A stretch of DNA of 64,000 nucleotides from Melieria omissa (lineage: Eukaryota; Arthropoda; Insecta; Diptera; Ulidiidae): contig OZ020269.1 in assembly GCA_963971225.1 (NCBI GenBank), positions 37,345,264 through 37,409,263 on the forward strand. The letters run 5' to 3'. The notes under the pieces are model-generated. The model saw only the letters and a list, made by a program, of their open reading frames with translations. It had not been told where the DNA came from and searched no databases. Below are positions 10,358 through 20,799 of the stretch, piece by piece; position 1 is the first letter of the stretch, and each line of letters starts with the position of its first letter. The translations under genes were made by a program, and so were the position numbers.

Positions 10358-11880
10358 GGTCTCCAAATTATTACTGCATATTCCAAGTGAGGGCGAACAA
10401 GTGCCGTAAAAAGCAACTTAAAGGTATACGGGTCAGAAAACTCAGTGGTATTACGCCGAATAAAGCCAAGAATAGAGTACGATTTCGAAAGAATAAAATT
10501 AATATGATTATTGAAGGAAAACTTAGAGTCAAACATAACTCCAAGATCCTTAGTATCAATTACGCTCTGTAGCGCCCATTTAGCAATAGAGTAACGTGTT
10601 GAAATAGCGTTCTGACGCCTCGAAAAAGTTAAAAAAGTTAAACACTTTTTAATATTCAAAGAAAGACCCGACGTCAAACACCATAAATGCAATTCATTCA
10701 AATCACTTTGTAGATTTATTGCATCCGTTGAATCCTTGACAATTGTAAAAACTTTCAGGTCGTCAGCGTAAAGCAAATAGTTCGAAGAAGAAAAACAATT
10801 GCTAATATCATTGATAAAAAGGAGAAATAATAGAGGTCCTAGAATGCTCCCTTGGGGAACACCTGAAGTAGCTACAAAAGGGTCCGAAGTTACACCATCA
10901 ATAGTAACCACACAACGTCTTTGAAATAAATACCATGCAATCCATTCTAAGAACGATGAATGAAAACCTAAACAAGCTAGCTTATTTATTAGGATTTTGT
11001 GGGAAACTCTATCAAATGCCTTTGAAAAATCTGTATAAATACAATCGACTTGGTAACCAGCTGAGAATGAAGAAGTACAAAATTCACTAAAAACTGCAAG
11101 ATTAGAAACTGTCGAACGACCCGGCACAAATCCATGCTGATTCGGGCAGATTGAAGATTTAACTGCAAAATAGATCTTGTCCTTAACAACACATTCAAAC
11201 AGTTTTGAGATAGTAGGTAATTTCGAAATTGGACGATAGTTCCGAACATCGTTTTTACTTCCACTTTTGAAGATAGGTGTGACAGTAGTTAACTTCCAGT
11301 CGTCAATGAAAATACCTGACGATAAGGATTTATTAAAAATTATTTCAAGAGGAATTGCTAACGCTGGACAGCCTTTGAATAGGATAGCCGACAGCCCATC
11401 AGCATCTGTATGCGAAGAAGGTTTAAGAGAAAGCATCCCCTTTACAATGTCTTCCGACGAAATATGAAGAGCCCCAAAGTTAAGAGTGGAAGATATTTCA
11501 GAAGAAAAATCATGGAACTGCTCGTCATCTGGAACATAATTAGACATCAAGAAATCGGCAAATAAATTAGCTGCTTCAACAGGGGTACTAGCAAATTTAT
11601 CATCAAGCATTACCGATGTAGGTATACTTGGGCAAGATTTTTTTGAGTTCACAAAATTCCAAAATGATTTCGGATTAGCATTAATGTTCTTTTTAGTGCT
11701 ACGAATATAATTTTTGTAAAGGTAGTCATTTAAAGATTTAAATTCCTTATGGTAACGTTGGTGTTTAACAAAGAATGACTGAATGTTTGTTAATTTAAAT
11801 TTTTTTAGATACTTATTTTTGAGATTTTTCAGTTTCTTAAGGTCTTTGTTATACCAAGGAGATTTATACGCACGCAATTA
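10358..11880 (-). pseudogene. LINE reverse transcriptase, N-terminal two-thirds of ORF2 remnant
   Basis: A 500-codon open frame with the non-LTR reverse transcriptase blocks: a K-P-S-S-H-T-D-A-D-G block, an N-Y-R-P-I-S block, T-D-F-S-K-A-F-D, S-G-V-P-Q-G-S-I-L-G-P and the catalytic Y-A-D-D. No endonuclease domain remains upstream, so the copy was 5'-truncated at insertion. After W-R-P-Y the frame runs into the terminal repeat of the 3257-10353 element and stops. The body of this piece is free of stops. The role was target-primed reverse transcription; the copy is dead. Confidence 0.88.
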
Positions 11881-11942
11881 TGTTTTGTACATAATTGTGT
11901 TATAGTGACTACACAAATGCCAATCGCAAAAAAGGGCGGAAC

Positions 11943-12525
11943 AAGTGCAGAATAGCGTACCCTCGTGAAAAAAATGAAAATTTGGCTGTATAGAACTTGT
12001 TTTTGTGAATGTAACAAACTAAAAATTTTGCTGGGGAAACGCCTACCAAAGGCGTGGCACGGGGTCAAAGTTCAAAACTTTTATCAAAATAACTCAGTCA
12101 ATTTTTAATCGATTTATACGATATGGGTATCAAACGAAAGGTCTTTTCATTTATTTTGATGTACCACTTCATATACTTTATATGTACGAGTAAAAAATTA
12201 AATTATAAGCAAACAATTATTTTTTATAAAAGTTTTTATAAAATTTACAAAACACGATTTTTTTTCTCGAAAAAAACCATAATAAAGATATAATAAATTT
12301 GTTACCTTTCGACCTTTCGTTTGATACTCATATCGTATAAATCGATTGAAAATTGAATGAGTTATTTTGATAAAAGTTTTGAACTTTGACCCCGTGCCAC
12401 GCCTTTGGTAGGCGTTTCCCCAGCAAAATTTTTAGTTTGTTAGACTCAGGAGCCAAACTTCTTTGTATAAGCATACTTATTACTTACATACCCTTTTTTT
12501 CACGAGGGTACGCTATTCTGCACTT
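11943..12525. mobile_element. Foldback MITE with arms of about 200 bp
   Basis: Outer ends AAGTGCAGAATAGCGTACCC and their complement at 12505-12525. Inner arms also match inversely: the stretch with GGCGTGGCACGGGGTC near 12047 is mirrored near 12390. There is an AT-rich loop between. No clear target duplication, so no superfamily is assigned. Confidence 0.8.
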
Positions 12526-12621
12526 AAGCCAAATCGTCTGATAAAATTTTGTTTAAAGATAAATCGAATTGTAATAATTTCAGTACTGTAAAGGCATAAA
12601 CTGTTATAAATCTTATTATAC

Positions 12622-12763
12622 CTGTCGCCGCAGTCGGGTTCTTAACTTTTTTATTTAAGACCGGTTGTTGACGCTCGTTTGCTAATACAATTGTTGTTGC
12701 AGAGTCGGGGTGCTCCAAAGCGTCAGTGGTTTGCCAGCAAACCGAGTTCGTATTAGTTTCCAT
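12622..12763 (-). CDS. Possible first coding exon of an unknown host gene
   Basis: An ATG at 12763 opens a frame starting M-E-T-N-T-N-S-V-C-W that reaches G-C-G-A-C-A-G followed by the donor-like GTATAATAAG at 12621. Without splicing the frame runs on into the MITE at 12525. Upstream (12764-13060) is non-repetitive sequence with short palindromes. No family is recognised and no following exon was found to the left, which is all transposon. Confidence 0.3.
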
Positions 12764-13159
12764 TATCGTCGCTTTTCATATAATCAAAGCAAAGTGACAA
12801 TTTATCTCGTTTTCTTAACAAAAATTTTAATGAATATTAACACAATTTCGAAATGAGGCATATTAGAAAAAACCCGTTTTCTTTTGGACTCACAAAATCA
12901 TAAATAAAACAACGAATGGAACAGTGTTGCTTTAAATAATGAAGTAAATTCCGTCTTAGTGTTGCCACACTAACGCACAGACCGTGCGTTATGTGCGATC
13001 GAGCATTAAGTGCGGCTGTAAAAAAAAATTTAGCTAGTATATTTTCACAGAGCAAGTAACAGAAACACGCTCAGGACGCCTGTGGAGCAGTGTGACCTCA
13101 GCCTTGTGAAAAAATGTAGCACAGAAGAGACCTAAAATGTATCAATACGTATCACCTTT
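12764..13159. other. Unassigned stretch, possible promoter region
   Basis: It contains GTGTTGCCACACTAACGCAC near 12958 and AT-rich tracts. If 12622-12763 is a real exon this would be its 5' flank. I see no confident gene. Confidence 0.25.
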
Positions 13160-13575
13160 ATTTTTTTTTAGGTATAAAAAAAAAACACTTTCTAAATTTA
13201 TTTAATATTTCTTGAAAACTGAAAAGTACACGTATGGAAGACGTTTTACTTGGTACTAGTATGAAAACTACTGTAAGTCGGACTTTAAGCAGTTGCCCGG
13301 GAATGCCTATTTCACTAAAAAGAATAAGGATGGACCATCCAGAAAATACTCCGAAGTGAAATTCACGAAATTTCCAAAACGCTTCATGGTTTAGCAAGCT
13401 ATTTGCACCTGCGGTTTAAGGAGCAAGGAATTCATTACGACATGAACAATTAACTCTATACTTTATATAGAAGAGTTCCTGTAAAAACGCTTTCTACCAT
13501 TTATTGAACAGCACAAAGGAACAGTTTTGTTTTGGCAGACCTAGCGACAAGCCGCTACTCCAGGTCAACTATAGA
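13160..13575 (+). pseudogene. Tc1/mariner-superfamily transposase relic
   Basis: Broken frames contain I-E-E-F-L then R-F-L-P-F-I-E-Q-H-K-G-T-V-L-F-W and a D-L-A-T-S-R-Y-S block. This resembles the second catalytic Asp region (F-W-P-D-L-A) of some Tc1-like transposases. Several stops and shifts interrupt it, and no terminal repeats were identified. Confidence 0.4.
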
Positions 13576-13815
13576 ATGGTAAGAAGAAAATTGTGTCACG
13601 GTATAAGTAATATGTAATAAAGCATTATTACTTTTCCAAGCCACTAATATGTAATATTAATATGTTACATTTTAAAGTATTCCAACACTGGTCTTGACAG
13701 TAGTACCAACTTCATGTTTACATTCAGAATACATGAAGAAAATTGTGTCACGGTGTAAGTAATATGTAATAAAGCATTATTACTTTTCCAAGCCACTAAT
13801 ATGTAATATTAATAT

Positions 13816-14819
13816 TGTAACGATGAGACAGTCTGTCGCTGTGCAAAGCAACCCTGCCGCTACGTGCCTTGCTATAATCCGATCTGGCAACGACGGCCGC
13901 GATAATAACTTTTAGTCCAATCTGGCAGCGACGGCCGCGATAATAACTTTTAGTCCAACCTGGCAATGATGGAAACTTTTAGTCCACTCCGGAATGTGCG
14001 GGAACGATCTGCGCGATGGCCTGAGAGGTATAAAAGGCAAGGTTTATAAAATAAAGGTTACGCCACTCGCCATGTTGTGACGTAGAATGAGCAATTCGTA
14101 GTGTTGCCACATTTATATATTTTTTATTCGTATTTTATATATGTTACCTTGCCTCTGAGCTTTAAGCGTTAAAAGTCTTGAAATGGTGTTCCAAAGTATC
14201 AACGGCGATGGACTGTTGGCTGCACCTTGTTATTTGCAGCGGCACATTGAAGAATCGCAACACATTTCTTGCAGTGATAATGTTAAAAAAAAATTTTTTC
14301 GATCAAAATGTATTTTCGAATACGCAGCCTGAATGCTCAAATGCGAGACAACTCTTGCATTAAAAGGCGTAAACTAAAAAAAATTTTAAAATAATTCCAT
14401 ATGCATGTATACATATTACAACTTGCTTAATTTTTACTGTATGGCAACTACCTTTTTTCGGGTTTGTTTACATTTTCTAGCATTTTACAAGCTCGACCAA
14501 TCAGAGCTCGCTTCTGTGTGACGTCACACGAGCACAACAAATTTTTTGACGTCTAAGTGGCGGGACCTTTGTTCTATAGACCTTATATAAAAGGCAGCCG
14601 GATGCGGCGCAGCGAGTCAGTCTGGTTTTGACAAGTGAAGTTGCCACACGGAGTAATTAAGCAAATACTTAAGTGTACGAACAGTAAAGTGTAAAACTGT
14701 GAATAATAAAGTGACTGTTGGTTTTGAATTGGCTGCGTTGGAATAATTAAAGTTGTTTCATTTTCAAATTGCACAATCCAGTGATACGTAACAGCCCACT
14801 AGACGTAGTATTCGTAACA
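13816..14819 (+). repeat. gypsy copy 1, 5' LTR with internal insertion
   Basis: About 570 bp longer than the 3' LTR because of an extra segment at about 14045-14590. Outside that segment the two LTRs align closely, including two direct repeats of a roughly 45-bp unit with GCGATAATAACTTTTAGTCC. Confidence 0.9.
14045..14590. mobile_element. MITE-like insertion in the 5' LTR
   Basis: Present only in the 5' LTR. The ends are imperfect inverted repeats: AAAGGTTACGCCACT on the left and the complement of AAAGGTCCCGCCACT on the right. A GTGACGTCAC palindrome lies near the right end. Boundaries are approximate and the superfamily is unknown. A 61-codon frame at 14178-14363 has no recognisable product. 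Confidence 0.55.
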
Positions 14820-14821
14820 TT

Positions 14822-14839
14822 TGGTGTCAGAAGTGGGAT
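14822..14839 (+). other. gypsy copy 1 primer binding site
   Basis: TGGTGTCAGAAGTGGGAT starts two bases after the 5' LTR. It is complementary to a tRNA 3' end of the leucine type (acceptor beginning GTCAG); the tRNA identity is from general knowledge and not checked. Confidence 0.6.
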
Positions 14840-14903
14840 TGTGGAAAATTGAAAATAAACAAAAAAAAAATAAATAAATAAATACAATTCAAGAAGCACG
14901 GAC

Positions 14904-16470
14904 ATGGTTAAACTGGAGCTGCTGAAGGTAGACCAGCTGAAGAAGGAGCTGGCTGCCTGGAATTTGCCGACTGCTGGCGGAAAGGTGGAGTTGCAGTTGC
15001 GCTTGCGGGAAGCATGTGAGGCACGAGGCGTCGATTGGACTGTGCACGAGTTCGGAGCGCAAGAACTAGAGGCGTCGGCCAAGGTGGAGGAATCGCCTGC
15101 TGCTGCTGCGTCGCTGCACAGTACGGCTGCACCACTACAAGCATTGGACACGAGCCAGCTAATGGTTGCACTTAAAGGCATGTTCGAGACCTCCAACCAT
15201 GAAATTTCAGCGAAGCTGGAAACTACGAATCTCGAAATTTCGGCAAAAGTCGAGACTGCAAATCGTGAAATGTCGGCGCAGATGGCAGCGAAAATGGAAA
15301 CGGCGACCCATGAAATATCGGCGCAAGTGTCAGAGCGAATGGAAGTCAAGCTTCAGGAAAACTCTTGCGCTTAGAGCAAAAAGTGGAGGAAATCTCAGAC
15401 AGGATTAATTGGAAAGTCGAACACCTGGAGACGCGAGTAGAGCACTTGGATAAACGAGTCGACGACCTGGATGATTCCCTGAACAAACGAGTTGATAGTC
15501 TCGAAGATTCGATGCAGAGAAAGATAGACGAACGGCTTCGAGAGGTACAGCTGAGAGCAAGGGTGCAGTCGGTTGAGGACAATTTCGCCATAGAAGTGCC
15601 TACCTATGATGGTACTACGTCGTTTGACACATTCAAACTACAATTCGAGATGGCTGCTTTGGAGAGTCAGTGAACCAATGTTAGGAAAGGTCGGAGACTT
15701 ATACTGGCTCTAAGAGGTCCTGTGGCTGAGGTAATAAAAACAGTTCCGGAAGGTTTGAGAGGTGATTACGACACCGTCATAAGAGCGCTGGCAGCCAGAT
15801 ACAGTGACGAGCACAACAAAATGCTGTATTATTGCGAGCTGAAGAGCCGTAGACAAAGGGCCAACGAGGCGCTGCAGACATATGCAGCGGACATTGAGCG
15901 GCTCGCACAGTTGTGCTACCCGAAATTCGGCGCTGATGACCTCGAGATGATGAAGATTGAGTCATTTATTGAAGGTCTTCATGACCCAGAGACACGTCGC
16001 AGTTTGTTGATGATGGGCAAGCCGACATTTAAAGAGACGGTGACCAGCGCGATGACGTATGAGGCGGCCTGGAGGGGAAGTCTTCGACATTCATCTGCGG
16101 AAAAGCGTCGAGCCCAATCTGGACGTGTCACCCAAAACCAGACCGTGAGCTCGGAGGCACCAGCGGGGCTGCGGGCAGTGTCCTCTAGAGTCAGTTGCTG
16201 GCGATGTGGCAAGCAAGGCCACATACCACGAGACTGCCATCTGCGAGAAAAGTGTTCCGGACAACAGACGTCGCCAAGAAGGGCTGCCGCTCTGCCACAC
16301 CATTCGTGCAAACCCGAGTGCAGGCATAACTCGCGAGCCGAAAGCGAAGGACAAATTGTGGATATTCGGTCGATAAGCGTTATGCCAGAGGAAGAGTGGT
16401 CTGCGGAGAGGCTACAAAAGGACCAGCGTGAGGATGCGGATCTTGCCAAAATCCTTGAAGGCAAGGCGCA
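14904..16470 (+). pseudogene. gypsy copy 1 gag, several breaks
   Basis: It starts with a SAP-like motif (L-K-V-D-Q-L-K-K-E-L, residues 6-40), then long heptad repeats with D-K-R-V-D-D-L-D-D-S-L predicting a coiled coil, then a capsid-like region and a CCHC knuckle C-W-R-C-G-K-Q-G-H near 16200. Relative to copy 3 it lacks two bases near 15368 (TAG follows) and has TGA for TGG at 15671. After the knuckle it jumps straight to the linker before integrase (E-E-E-W-S-A-E-R-L). Confidence 0.85.
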
Positions 16471-16479
16471 CGTCCGGAC

Positions 16480-17721
16480 TGGCAGGAGATGGCCGGTGAA
16501 AGCCCGATCGCTAAGGCTTACTGGGCGCAGTGGAAAAGTCTGCAGCTGAAAGAAGGATACCTGTACCGTGAATGGGAGAGCGCGGATGGCCGGACCAGCA
16601 ACTCCCTAATGGTAGTGCCGAAATGCAGAATCAACGAGGTCATCGAGGCATACCATAACGACTCCAGTGGAGGGCACCTGGGCATCACCAAAACCGTCGC
16701 CAAAATAAACAGACGATTCTACTGGGTAGGATGTCAGGAGTCTGTAGCCGAGTGGATTCAGAGCTGCGACCGATGTTCAGCCGCGAAAGGGCCGACAAGA
16801 AAATCTCGAGGCCGCATGCAGCAGTACAACGTGGGAGCGCCCTTCGAGCGAATCGCTATGGACGTCGCCGGCCCATTCCCAACTAGTACTCAAGGCAACA
16901 AATATGTGCTGGTGGTAATGGATTACTTCAGCAAATCGCCCGAAGTGTACCCTATTCCTAACCAGGAGGCCACTACGATCTCGGACAAGCTGGTAAACAA
17001 CTGGGTAGCCACGTTCGGAGTTCCGTTGGAGTTGCACTCAGATCAAGGCCGGAATTTCGAGGCCGCGGTATTCAAGGAAGTGTGTGAGCTGCTGGGGATA
17101 AAGAAAACTCCTTCCACTCCTTTGCACCCATAGTCCGACGGCATGGTGGAACGCTTTAACCGGACACTGAAAGAATACCTGCGGAAAGTGGTAGGCAGGA
17201 ATCAAAAGGATTGGGACACGCATATCCCCCTGTTCCTGATGGCGTATAGGTCAGCCCCGCACGACACGACATCACTCACTCCAGCCCGAGCAGTGTTCGG
17301 CACAGAGTTGCGGTTACCCGCTGACTTGAAGTTCGGGGTAGTCAGCACGACGGGAGGCGCTAAGACGGAGTACGTGGCCAATAAGCGGGCGTAACTGGAG
17401 GAAATTCACCAGTTTATAAGGAGCCGCACCAAACTGGTCAGCGATAAGGCGAAAGCCAGATATGATCTACGGGCCAACTCAGCAGGGTTCCAAGAAGGCG
17501 ATCTGGTAATGCTCTACAACCCGCAGCGGAGAAAAGGGTTGTCTCCGAAACTTCAAGCGTCATGGGAAGGACCGTACGAAGTCGTGACTAGGATTAACGA
17601 CGTGGTATACAGGATTCAACGTTGCAGCAATAGAGGCGCTAAGCTGAAGGTAGTCCATTTGGAGCGCCTGACGCCTCATCACAGCGGAGCCTCGGCACTT
17701 GTTCGGGACGAACAAGTCTAA
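16480..17721 (+). pseudogene. gypsy copy 1 integrase with two nonsense codons
   Basis: Zinc-binding H-L-G-I-T-K-T with C-D-R-C; a catalytic core with M-D-V-A-G-P-F, H-S-D-Q-G-R-N-F and the Glu in V-E-R-F-N-R; then a C-terminal G-P-Y module (W-E-G-P-Y-E-V-V). TAG replaces CAG at 17131-17133 and TAA replaces a GAA at 17392-17394. The final stop at 17719 is followed by the purine tract before the 3' LTR. Confidence 0.9.
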
Positions 17722-17732
17722 GTGGTGGGCAG

Positions 17733-18167
17733 TGTAACGATGAGACAGTCTGTCGCTGTGCAAATCAACCCTGCCGCTACGTGCCGTGCTATAATCCAAT
17801 CTGGCAACGACGGCCGCGATAATAACTTTTAGTCCAATCTGGCAGCGACGGCCGCGATAATAACTTTTAGTCCAACCTGGCAAGGATGGAAACTTTTAGT
17901 CCACTCCGGAATGTGCGGGAACGATCCTGAGAGGTATAAAGGCAGCCGGATGCGGCGCAGCGAGTCAGTCTGGTTTTGACAAGTGAAGTTGCCACACGGA
18001 GTAATTAAGCAAATACTTAAGTGTACGAACAGTAAAGTGTAAAACTGTGAATAATAAAGTGACTGTTGGTTTTGAATTGGCTGCGTTGGAAGAATTAAAG
18101 TTGTTTCATTTTCAAATTGCACAATCCAGTGATACGTAACAGCCCACTAGACGTAGTATTCGTAACA
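17733..18167 (+). repeat. gypsy copy 1, 3' LTR
   Basis: 435 bp, TGTAACGA to CGTAACA. It lacks the MITE-like segment and carries a slightly shorter TATA-proximal region than the 5' LTR. Confidence 0.93.
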
Positions 18168-18241
18168 ATATGTTACATTTTAAAGTATTCCAACACTGCT
18201 CTTGACAGTAGTACCAACTTCATGTTTACATTCAGAATACA

Positions 18242-19081
18242 TAAAAGGTTTGTTCAGTGAAAGACAATGAACTTTTGGATGTATGCTGCCACTAGTGTAC
18301 ACAATTTTTGTAAGGCATAAAAACTTACAGATTTTGTTCTTTTGTACTTGGAAAAGCATCAAAATTTGTACTGGATGAAAAAAAGAAGGGTCTCTCCAAT
18401 GTTTGTCACAAAATGTATTTCAAAGTCTGATTCAGTCAATTAACTCATATTACTGGGTTTATGGAATGAATACGGAACACGTGTGGTGGTTTTCCGAGAT
18501 TCGTATACGCTGTTCAAACATTTGCTGCGTAACACAGTTTAATTTGCGTTGCGCTGCCCTGTGCTGTGTTGCGCGGCCTGCGTCTGCACCTTTTCAATTT
18601 TTCTTCAATTTTTACAAGAGAACGTGTCGGCTGCGCATAGGAAACTGTATTTCAACTACAACGCGACGCAGTTGTGCGCAGGCACGTCTCTCCGCCGCAC
18701 GCAACTATGTCGCTGTATACGCTGTCATATAGTACTGCATTGTTTACAAAAAAACTACGCTGAGCTGTGCTGCGTGTGCGGCCTGCGTGTCCGTATACGC
18801 CTAGACTTAACCTTCACTCTGTGCACAAGGTATAGAATTTCCCACTGCGTCAATTTGTGAAGGCATTTATTTCTTAGCAATCTTTATACATATAATTGTT
18901 TGTCCCGACTGACTGATTCATCATGGCACAGTCCAAACCGAGAAAACAAGTCGTCTATTTTATCGTTTGAATTGTTCGAACATCGTGCGAAATTATCGTA
19001 TGCGCCACTATGAAAACAAGCAACTTCCAATTGCAACCTTGTCAAGACGAACAGCTCCGCAAGTGATTCATCCTTACATAT
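18242..19081. other. Unassigned spacer between gypsy copies
   Basis: Possible decayed coding traces at 18270-18520 (L-L-Y-L-E-K-H-Q-N) with no family assigned. At 18540-18830 a GC-rich stretch repeats a CTGTGYTGCG-type motif. No convincing gene. Confidence 0.3.
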
Positions 19082-19568
19082 TGTTACGAATGCTAGTTCT
19101 AGTGGGATAGTACGTATCACTGGACTGTGCAATTTAAAGATAAAACAACTTTAATTATCCAAACGCAGTCAATAAAAACCAACAATCACTTTATTTCACA
19201 GATTTACACTTCACTGTCCTTACACTTAATTATTTGCTTAATTACTCCGTGTGTCACCTTCACTTGTCTAAACCAAGACTGACTCGCTGCGCCGTACCCG
19301 GCTGCCTTTACTACCTGTCCGGTTATCGCGCAGATCGTTCTCGCACATTCCAGAGTGGACTAAAGGTTTCCATGATGATCGCGGTCCATCATTGTCAGAT
19401 TGGACTAAAAGTTTCCATCATTGCCAAGTTGGACTAAAAGTTTCCATCATTGCCAGGTTGGCCTAAAAGTTTCCCTTATTATCGCGGCCGTCGTTGCCAG
19501 ATTGAATTATAGCATGGCGCGTAGCGACAGGGTTGCTTTGAACAGCGACAGACTGTCTTATCGTTACG
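19082..19568 (-). repeat. gypsy copy 2, 3' LTR
   Basis: It aligns with the copy 1 LTRs in reverse but is more diverged, with three copies of the short AAACTTTTAGTCCAA-type repeat. The end reads CGTTACG where CGTTACA is expected. Confidence 0.85.
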
Positions 19569-19585
19569 CTGCCCACCACTTTGAC

Positions 19586-20790
19586 TTATTCGTCTCGAAC
19601 AAGTGCCGAGGCTCCGCTGTGATGAGGTGCCAGGCGCTCCAAATGGACTACCTTCAGCTTAGCGCCTCTATTGCTGCAACGTTAAATCCTGTATACCACG
19701 TCGTTAATCCTAGTCACGACTTCGTACGGTCCTTCCCATGACGCTTGAAGTTTCGGAGACAACCCTTTTCTCCGCTGCGGGTTGTAGAGCATTACCAGAT
19801 CGCCTTCTTGGAACCCTGCTGAGTTGGCCCGTAGATCATATCTGGCTTTCACTTTATCGCTGACCAGTTTGGTGCGGCTCCTTATAAACGGGTGAATTTC
19901 CTCCAGTTCCGCCCGCTTATTGACCACGTACTCCGTCTTAGCGCCTCCCGTCGTGCTGACTACCCCGAACTTCAAGTCAGCGGGTAACCGCAACTCTGTG
20001 CCGAACACTGCTCGGGCTGGAGTGAGTGATGTCGTGTCGTGCGGGGCTGACCTATACGCCATCAGGAACGGGGGGATATGCGTGTCCCAATCCTTTTGAT
20101 TCCTGCCTACCACTTTCCGCAGGTATTCTTCCAGTGTCCGGTTAAAGCGTTCCACCATGCCGTCGGACTATGGGTGCAAAGGATTGGAACGAGTTTTCTT
20201 TATCCCCAGCAGCTCACACACTTCCTTGAATACCGCGGCCTCGAAATTCCGGCCTTGATCTGAGTGCAACTCCAACGGAACTCCGAACCTGGCTACCCAG
20301 TTGTTTACCAGCTTTTCCGAGATCGTTGTGGCCTCCTGGTTAGGAATAGGGTACACTTCGGGCCATTTGCTGAAATAATCCATTACCACCAGCACATATT
20401 TGTTGCCTTGAGTACTAGTTAGGAATGGGCCGGCGACGTCCATAGCAATCCGCTCGAAGGGCGCTCCCACGTTGTACTGCTGCATGCGGCCTCGAGATCT
20501 TCTTGTCGGCCCTTTCGCTGCTGAACATCGGTCGCAGCTCTTAATCCACTCGGCTATAGACTCCTGACATCCTACCCAGTAGAATCGTCTTTTTATTTTG
20601 GCGACGGTTTTGGCGATGCCCAGGTGCCGTCCATTGGAGTCATTATGGTATGCCTCGATGACCTCGTTGATTCTGCATTTCGGCGCTACCATTAGAGAGT
20701 TGCTGGTCCGATCATCCGCGTTCTCCCATTCGCGGTACAGGCATCCTTCCTTCAGCCGCAGACTTTTCCACTGTGCCCAGTAAGCCTTAG
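19586..20790 (-). pseudogene. gypsy copy 2 integrase
   Basis: Same architecture as copy 1: H-H-C-C zinc module, D-V-A-G-P and S-D-Q-G-R-N motifs and a G-P-Y module. The frame is split by TAG at 20165-20167, the same codon that is TAG in copy 1 and CAG in copy 3. Confidence 0.88.
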
Positions 20791-20799
20791 CGGGGTTTC

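Larger units (their letters stand above)
1..11945 (-). mobile_element. Jockey/CR1-type non-LTR retrotransposon, split by nested insertions
   Basis: One LINE copy reads leftward. Its ORF2 pieces lie at 11877-10358, 3252-3017 and 1537-1345. The first piece stops at a W-R-P-Y motif and the second starts with D-Q-L-S-I, exactly across the ATAT duplication that flanks the 3257-10353 insertion. The second and third pieces rejoin at N-V-P across the 8-bp duplication of the hAT at 1538-3016. The frame closes with K-V-N-L-stop at the mariner insertion site, and 1-53 would be its 3' UTR. The 5' end is truncated near 11880-11943, as is usual for LINEs. The piece-to-piece continuity is seen in the sequence; the clade label comes from RT style only. 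Confidence 0.85.
13816..18167 (+). mobile_element. Ty3/gypsy element copy 1, deletion derivative
   Basis: Flanked by the 4-bp duplication ATAT (13812-13815, 18168-18171), with LTRs at both ends starting TGTAACGA and ending CGTAACA. The internal region encodes Gag and integrase but lacks protease, RT and RNase H, which copy 2 has. It could only move with enzymes from a relative. Confidence 0.93.
13583..18241. repeat. 152-bp tandem duplication, second copy split by gypsy
   Basis: Unit 1 is 13583-13734 and unit 2 starts at 13735 with the same GAAGAAAATTGTGTCACGGT. Unit 2 is interrupted at 13815 by the gypsy element and resumes at 18172 through ATTCAGAATACAT. The intact unit 1 provides the empty-site sequence for the insertion. 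Confidence 0.85.

Noticed and set aside
18540..18830. GC-rich repeated CTGTGYTGCG stretch as a possible gene or promoter
   Set aside because: The frames overlap on one strand, are Cys-rich by composition and match nothing. Left as unassigned sequence.
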